Made by a program: the position numbers and the translations under genes. A stretch of 64,000 nt of DNA from JAJVID01 sp050247435 (lineage in GTDB: Bacteria > Acidobacteriota > Blastocatellia > RBC074): assembly GCA_050247435.1 (NCBI GenBank), contig JBFWUF010000043.1, positions 1 through 64,000 on the forward strand. The letters are read 5' to 3'. Below the pieces are notes generated by a model. That model was given only the letters and a program-made list of their open reading frames with translations, ran no database searches and was not told the origin of the DNA. Shown piece after piece: positions 59,100-64,000 of the stretch (position 1 is the stretch's first letter; every line of letters begins with the position of its first letter).

Positions 59100-60017
59100 A
59101 TGAATATTCTATTGGCAATTGATGGTTCTGATTACAGTCTCGCGGCTGCTGATATGATCGCCACTCTTCCGTGGCCGCCGGACAGCGCGGTCAAGATCCT
59201 CTCCGCTGTGAAACTGCCGTTCACGCCGACGGAGGAAACCAGGTCACTTCCCGAAAGCTATTATTCGCAATTCGAAAAAGCCGCGACCGATCAAGCCAAA
59301 ACCGCCGTCGAGACGGCCCGGACGCAAGTCAGCGCGACGAACGCTGACAGAAAGAATCCGCTGACGATCACCACCAGCGTAATCATCGGACATCCGCAGG
59401 AAGTCATCCTTTCCCAGGCAGGCGATTGGGACGCAAATCTGATCGCGCTCGGTTCGCGCGGGCTGGGCGGATTCAAACGCTTCCTGCTCGGCTCGGTCTC
59501 CAGCGAAGTGGCGGCGCGGGCGAAATGCTCAGTCGTGATCGTGCGTGACGACGAGAAGCGCCCGATCAGGAATGCGCGGCTGAACATCCTGCTGGCTGTT
59601 GACGGATCAGCCGGAAGCGACGCCGCAGTCAACGAAATAGCCAATCGTCCCTGGCCGGAAGGCAGCGCGGTGAAAGTCATCTCGGCGGTTGAGCCGCCTC
59701 ACCCGCCTCTGGCCGGATCATTGATCCTGCCCGGAAGTTTTATCCAGGAGTGGGAGAAAGCCATCGAAGATCGGGCGCGCGCGGCGGTGGAGAAAGCGTC
59801 GGCGCGGCTGCGGGCCAGCGGGCAAATTCTTGAGGTTCTATCCGAAACCATCCCAGGATCGGCGCGAGACGTGATTCTCGACGAGGCTGAAAAGTGGGGA
59901 GCCGATTTGATCGTGCTGGGTTCTCGCGGACTGGGCGGATTCGACCGGTTGCTGCTCGGCTCGGTTGCGCAGACGGTGATCTCACACGCGAATTGCTCGG
60001 TGGAAATCGTACGTTAG
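59100..60017 (+). CDS. Tandem universal stress protein (UspA x2)
   Basis: 305 residues of two UspA domains. Domain 1 (about 1-148) begins NILLAIDGSDYS and has the ATP-binding GSRGLGGFKRFLLGS; domain 2 (about 160-305) begins NILLAVDGSAGS and has GSRGLGGFDRLLLGS. Both retain the G-x2-G-x9-G(S) pattern. AGGAGG precedes the ATG. Confidence 0.93.
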   Translation: MNILLAIDGSDYSLAAADMIATLPWPPDSAVKILSAVKLPFTPTEETRSLPESYYSQFEKAATDQAKTAVETARTQVSATNADRKNPLTITTSVIIGHPQEVILSQAGDWDANLIALGSRGLGGFKRFLLGSVSSEVAARAKCSVVIVRDDEKRPIRNARLNILLAVDGSAGSDAAVNEIANRPWPEGSAVKVISAVEPPHPPLAGSLILPGSFIQEWEKAIEDRARAAVEKASARLRASGQILEVLSETIPGSARDVILDEAEKWGADLIVLGSRGLGGFDRLLLGSVAQTVISHANCSVEIVR

Positions 60018-60097
60018 CGAGATCGGGAAGGCGCCATCAGCGGCTTTCACTCGACCTGCTTTTCTGAAATTTGCCGGGCGCCGGCTGCCATTGGATG

Positions 60098-61162
60098 TCA
60101 GGGCTTCACCGCCACCTTGATCACGTTGTCGCGTCGTTCGCCGAAGAGTTGATAGGCTTCGACGATGTTGTCGAGCGAGAACCTGTGCGTGATGATCGGT
60201 GTCAGATCAACTCGCCGGCGTCTGACCATCTCCATCAAGCGGCGCATCCGCTCCTTGCCGCCGGGGCAGAGCGTCGTGACGATGCGATGATCGCCGATGC
60301 CTGCGGCGAATGCGTCGTAAGGGATTTGCAGCTTGCCGGAATAGACGCCGAGGCTCGAAAGCGTTCCGCCAGGCCGCAGACAACGCAGCGCCTGCTCGAA
60401 GGTTTGTTGAATGCCGAGCGCCTCGATCGTGACATCCGCGCCGCCGACGGTCAGCCGCTTCACTTCCTCGACGACATCAACCGCGCGGTAATCGAGCGTG
60501 ACATCCGCGCCCATTCGCTTCGCCACGTTCAAACGAAAATCGTCGCCGTCAACGCCGATGACCAGCGCGGCGCCCATTAGCTTCGCGCCGAGTGTTGCGC
60601 ACAATCCGATCGGCCCCTGCGCGAAGACGACTACCGCATCGCCGATCTTGATCGCGCCCGATTCCGCGCCGCTGAAACCGGTTGAAGCGATGTCGGCCAG
60701 CAAAACCACCTGTTCGTCGGATAATTCATCGGGAATCTTCGCCAGATTGGCCTGCGCATAAGGCACTAGCAGATATTCGGCCTGCGCGCCATTGATCGTG
60801 TTACCAAAGCGCCAGCCGCCCAGAGCTTCATAGCCGCTGCCGTGGCCGCATTGCGCTTGATGGCTGGACAGGCACGCGTTGCATTGGCCGCAAGGCGTGA
60901 TCGCGCCCACCAGCACGCGATCGCCGATCTGGTAGCCCGTGAGTCCCGCGCCGAGTTCTTCGATGACTCCGACTGGTTCGTGGCCGATGACCAGACCCGG
61001 TTTTACCGGGTATTTGCCTCGCACGATGTGTAAGTCCGTGCCGCAGATCGTCGTCAGCGTCACACGGATCACGGCTTCGCCCGCGCCAGCGCGTGGACGC
61101 GGAACCTCTTCGATGGATATATCGTCTTTGCCGTGAAAAACATTGGCTCGCATTGTCTCCAT
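60098..61162 (-). CDS. Zinc-dependent alcohol dehydrogenase (MDR family)
   Basis: 354 residues from ATG 61162, which has GGAAGAG upstream; the frame opens earlier at 61234. Catalytic-zinc ligands CGTDLHI and GHEPVGVIEE; structural-zinc cysteines in CGQCNACLSSHQAQC; an NAD-binding fold with VVVFAQGPIGLCATLGAKL. It resembles Zn-dependent sorbitol/alcohol dehydrogenases. Substrate not predictable. Confidence 0.9.
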   Translation of the reverse strand: METMRANVFHGKDDISIEEVPRPRAGAGEAVIRVTLTTICGTDLHIVRGKYPVKPGLVIGHEPVGVIEELGAGLTGYQIGDRVLVGAITPCGQCNACLSSHQAQCGHGSGYEALGGWRFGNTINGAQAEYLLVPYAQANLAKIPDELSDEQVVLLADIASTGFSGAESGAIKIGDAVVVFAQGPIGLCATLGAKLMGAALVIGVDGDDFRLNVAKRMGADVTLDYRAVDVVEEVKRLTVGGADVTIEALGIQQTFEQALRCLRPGGTLSSLGVYSGKLQIPYDAFAAGIGDHRIVTTLCPGGKERMRRLMEMVRRRRVDLTPIITHRFSLDNIVEAYQLFGERRDNVIKVAVKP

Positions 61163-61343
61163 TTTGCTCTTCCTACGATCAATCATTCGGTTCGACGCGA
61201 CCCGAACTGAATCGCGCGTTAAATGAAAGAGCAACTGGCGTTCCCAGTGAAAAAAACGCGAACCGGTGTGAATTCAATATTGCCTGGCGCGGGCAAGGCG
61301 GGATTTCGCTCACTGGCTGAGGAGCTTTACGCAAAAGCGCGCT

Positions 61344-61387
61344 GAAAAAACGGGAGGCAATGACGCGCGCGTCATCGCCTCCCGTTT
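61344..61387 (-). terminator. Terminator after groEL
   Basis: An 11-bp stem AAACGGGAGGC/GCCTCCCGTTT (61348-61358, 61377-61387) continues past one mismatch into ATGACGCG/CGCGTCAT. On the minus strand the stem is followed by a run of six T. The adh-groEL gap otherwise holds nothing recognised. Confidence 0.8.
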
Positions 61388-61414
61388 GTGTTTAACGGAT
61401 TATTCGGAAGCTTT

Positions 61415-63040
<1,626 letters not shown>

Positions 63041-63112
63041 GATTTCTAAATTCCTCCCGAAAAATCTTGATCTCTGTTCAAGTGTTACCGGTTGTTATCA
63101 ATTGCCAACGAC

Positions 63113-63433
63113 TTATTTCGCGCCTTTGCCTTTGGCTGTGGTCTCGACCACACCGAGGACATCATCCTCGCGCAGGATCAGGTACTCTTCGCCGTCGAGT
63201 TTGATCTCAGTGCCGGCGTATTTGCCAAACAGAATGCGGTCGCCAGCTTTGAGGTCAATCGGTGTGCGTTGCCCGTTGTCGAGCAGTTTGCCGTTGCCTA
63301 CCGCCAGCACTTCACCTTCCTGTGGTTTCTCTTTCGCGGTGTCAGGAATGTACAAGCCGCCACGCATTTGCTCCTGCTCCTCGGTGCGGCGCACTATAAT
63401 GCGGTCGTTGAGTGGACGAATACTAACTGCCAT
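63113..63433 (-). CDS. groES: Co-chaperonin GroES
   Basis: 106 residues: SIRPLNDRIIVRRTEEQEQM, the mobile loop at RGGLYIPDTAKEKPQ and the core EGEVLAVGNG and DRILFGKYAGTEIKLDGEEY (in part). First gene of the operon, preceded by a CIRCE-like element and a sigma70-type promoter. Confidence 0.96.
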   Translation of the reverse strand: MAVSIRPLNDRIIVRRTEEQEQMRGGLYIPDTAKEKPQEGEVLAVGNGKLLDNGQRTPIDLKAGDRILFGKYAGTEIKLDGEEYLILREDDVLGVVETTAKGKGAK

Positions 63434-63558
63434 TGCAAAAACTCCTTTCGCTGTTGATTGTGATTAGTGATTTTGGCTCTCTCCCAAACGCAAGCAGGCT
63501 TCACTTGAGTCTCATTTACTCAAACTTCATAGTCAGTTATATATCAGGTTACTTGGTG

Positions 63559-63585
63559 TTAGCACTCTCCGTTTGGGAGCGCCAA
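63559..63585 (-). promoter_or_regulatory. CIRCE-like element (HrcA operator) of groES
   Basis: TTAGCACTC (63559-63567), 9-bp spacer, GAGCGCCAA (63577-63585). The second half matches 7 of 9 positions of the consensus GAGTGCTAA. It lies over the expected transcription start of groES. Confidence 0.85.
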
Positions 63586-63613
63586 GTATATGAACCGACT
63601 CCTACTCTGTCAA
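63585..63613 (-). promoter_or_regulatory. groES promoter
   Basis: On the minus strand, TTGACA (63608-63613) and TATACT (63585-63590) are separated by 17 bp, directly upstream of and abutting the CIRCE-like element. Confidence 0.85.
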
Positions 63614-63651
63614 TAACCGCAATAAAAAATGTCGCGCGATGACCTTAAGCG

Positions 63652-63771
63652 ATGAGTCAAAAAGAACGCGAGCGACTGAAACTCTTCGAGCGGGTCAAAC
63701 ATAAAGAGTTGAAGTTGGTCGAGGCCAACCAAATCCTGTCTCAAAGCCACCAGCAGACTCCGCGCCAGTAA
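63652..63771 (+). pseudogene. Truncated transposase N-terminal fragment
   Basis: A 39-codon frame, MSQKERERLKLFERV and on to a stop, resembles the start of ISNCY-type transposases, whose N-terminal segment has an MTQKE..RL pattern and a helix-turn-helix. The rest is missing, so it is a scrap. It lies between the groES promoter and a terminator on the other strand. Confidence 0.4.
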
Positions 63772-63803
63772 AAATGCCCTGCCCGTTTTCACAGGCAAGG
63801 CAT
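63770..63803 (-). terminator. Terminator of the cold-shock gene
   Basis: On the minus strand, ATGCCTTGCC and GGCAGGGCAT (complements of 63794-63803 and 63774-63783) form a 10-bp stem with one G-T, a 10-nt loop and a following T-run. Confidence 0.7.
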
Positions 63804-63833
63804 CGATTTTAAGAGATTGTCGAGAGGTGACAG

Positions 63834-64000
63834 CTATCGAACCATGATTACCCTCTCGGCTTGTTTGCCCTTTGGCCCCTGCACTAGTTCATACTCCACT
63901 TCCTGCCCTTCATCCAGCGTCTTGAAGCCGTCCATCTCGATTGAGGAGTAGTGAACGAAAACGTCACCACCGCCTTCAGGCTGTTCGATAAATCCGTAGC
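63834..64000 (-). CDS. Cold-shock protein (CspA family), partial
   Basis: Only the C-terminal 55 codons are in the window, ending at TAG (63836-63834). They read YGFIEQPEGGGDVFVHYSSI, then DGFKTLDEGQEVEYELVQGP and KGKQAERVIMVR. The second RNA-binding motif (DVFVHYS) and the closing strands match a CspA-type single-domain protein. The gene continues beyond the right edge. Confidence 0.93.
   Translation of the reverse strand, partial: YGFIEQPEGGGDVFVHYSSIEMDGFKTLDEGQEVEYELVQGPKGKQAERVIMVR

Overview
The window looks like a chromosomal segment of a Gram-negative, GC-rich bacterium, most likely Acidobacteriota (Blastocatellia/Solibacter-like). This placement is inferred from the mix of FecR-like, lamin-tail and TIGR03437-like secreted proteins, RHS modules, PhoH-YbeY-CorC-Era and groES-groEL blocks, and many long intergenic palindromes. 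No tRNA, rRNA or CRISPR array was seen.

Layout. (1) 1-3160 is a decayed polymorphic-toxin area: IS21-type terminal repeats, a possible phosphatase-like ORF, an RHS tip carrying an ADP-ribosyltransferase-like (DUF3990-type) toxin domain, a translationally coupled candidate immunity gene, and a severed RHS fragment. (2) 3201-4872 encodes two exported proteins. (3) 5203-23315 is a large exopolysaccharide/O-antigen locus: Wza-type export protein, Wzc-type tyrosine autokinase, TPR protein, two O-antigen-ligase/polymerase-like proteins, Wzx flippase, two DegT aminotransferases, two FkbM methyltransferases, four glycosyltransferases and an NAD-dependent epimerase. No priming glycosylphosphotransferase is present. 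(4) 23374-26491 holds hemB, then a peroxide-defence unit (PerR-like regulator, AhpC, AhpD) with matching palindromic operators in front of perR and ahpC. (5) 26577-32007, minus strand, is a housekeeping operon transcribed phoH-ybeY-corC-era-prmA-rsmE. (6) 32325-35426 has a small unknown gene and a two-subunit molybdenum hydroxylase.

(7) 35595-38610 is the most unusual part: the 3' end of a group II intron (HNH piece of its protein plus a canonical 34-nt domain V), followed by an array of gene cassettes separated by attC-like sites with no integrase in view. The cargo is an unknown protein, a DUF3995-like membrane protein and a nitrilase-family amidohydrolase. Base composition differs sharply from cassette to cassette. 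(8) 38603-46940 has an AraC regulator divergent from a di-iron oxygenase-like enzyme, then a TolC-MFP-RND efflux operon whose RND gene carries an in-frame insertion made of intergenic-type tandem repeats.

(9) 46934-52000 holds a DUF4440-like secreted protein, PBP1A, purC and a short Fis-type protein. (10) 52089-58400 holds a tandem lamin-tail secreted protein, then an alpha/beta hydrolase, an SPFH protein and a GntR regulator in one minus-strand unit with a palindromic operator, then a TIGR03437-type remnant. (11) 58576-64000 holds purE, a tandem universal stress protein, a zinc alcohol dehydrogenase, groES-groEL under a sigma70-type promoter overlapped by a CIRCE-like operator, a transposase N-terminal scrap and the end of a cold-shock gene.

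A theme across the window is abundant long inverted repeats between genes and short tandem repeats that run into coding frames (the kinase C-terminus, the YbeY N-terminus, the RND periplasmic loop).
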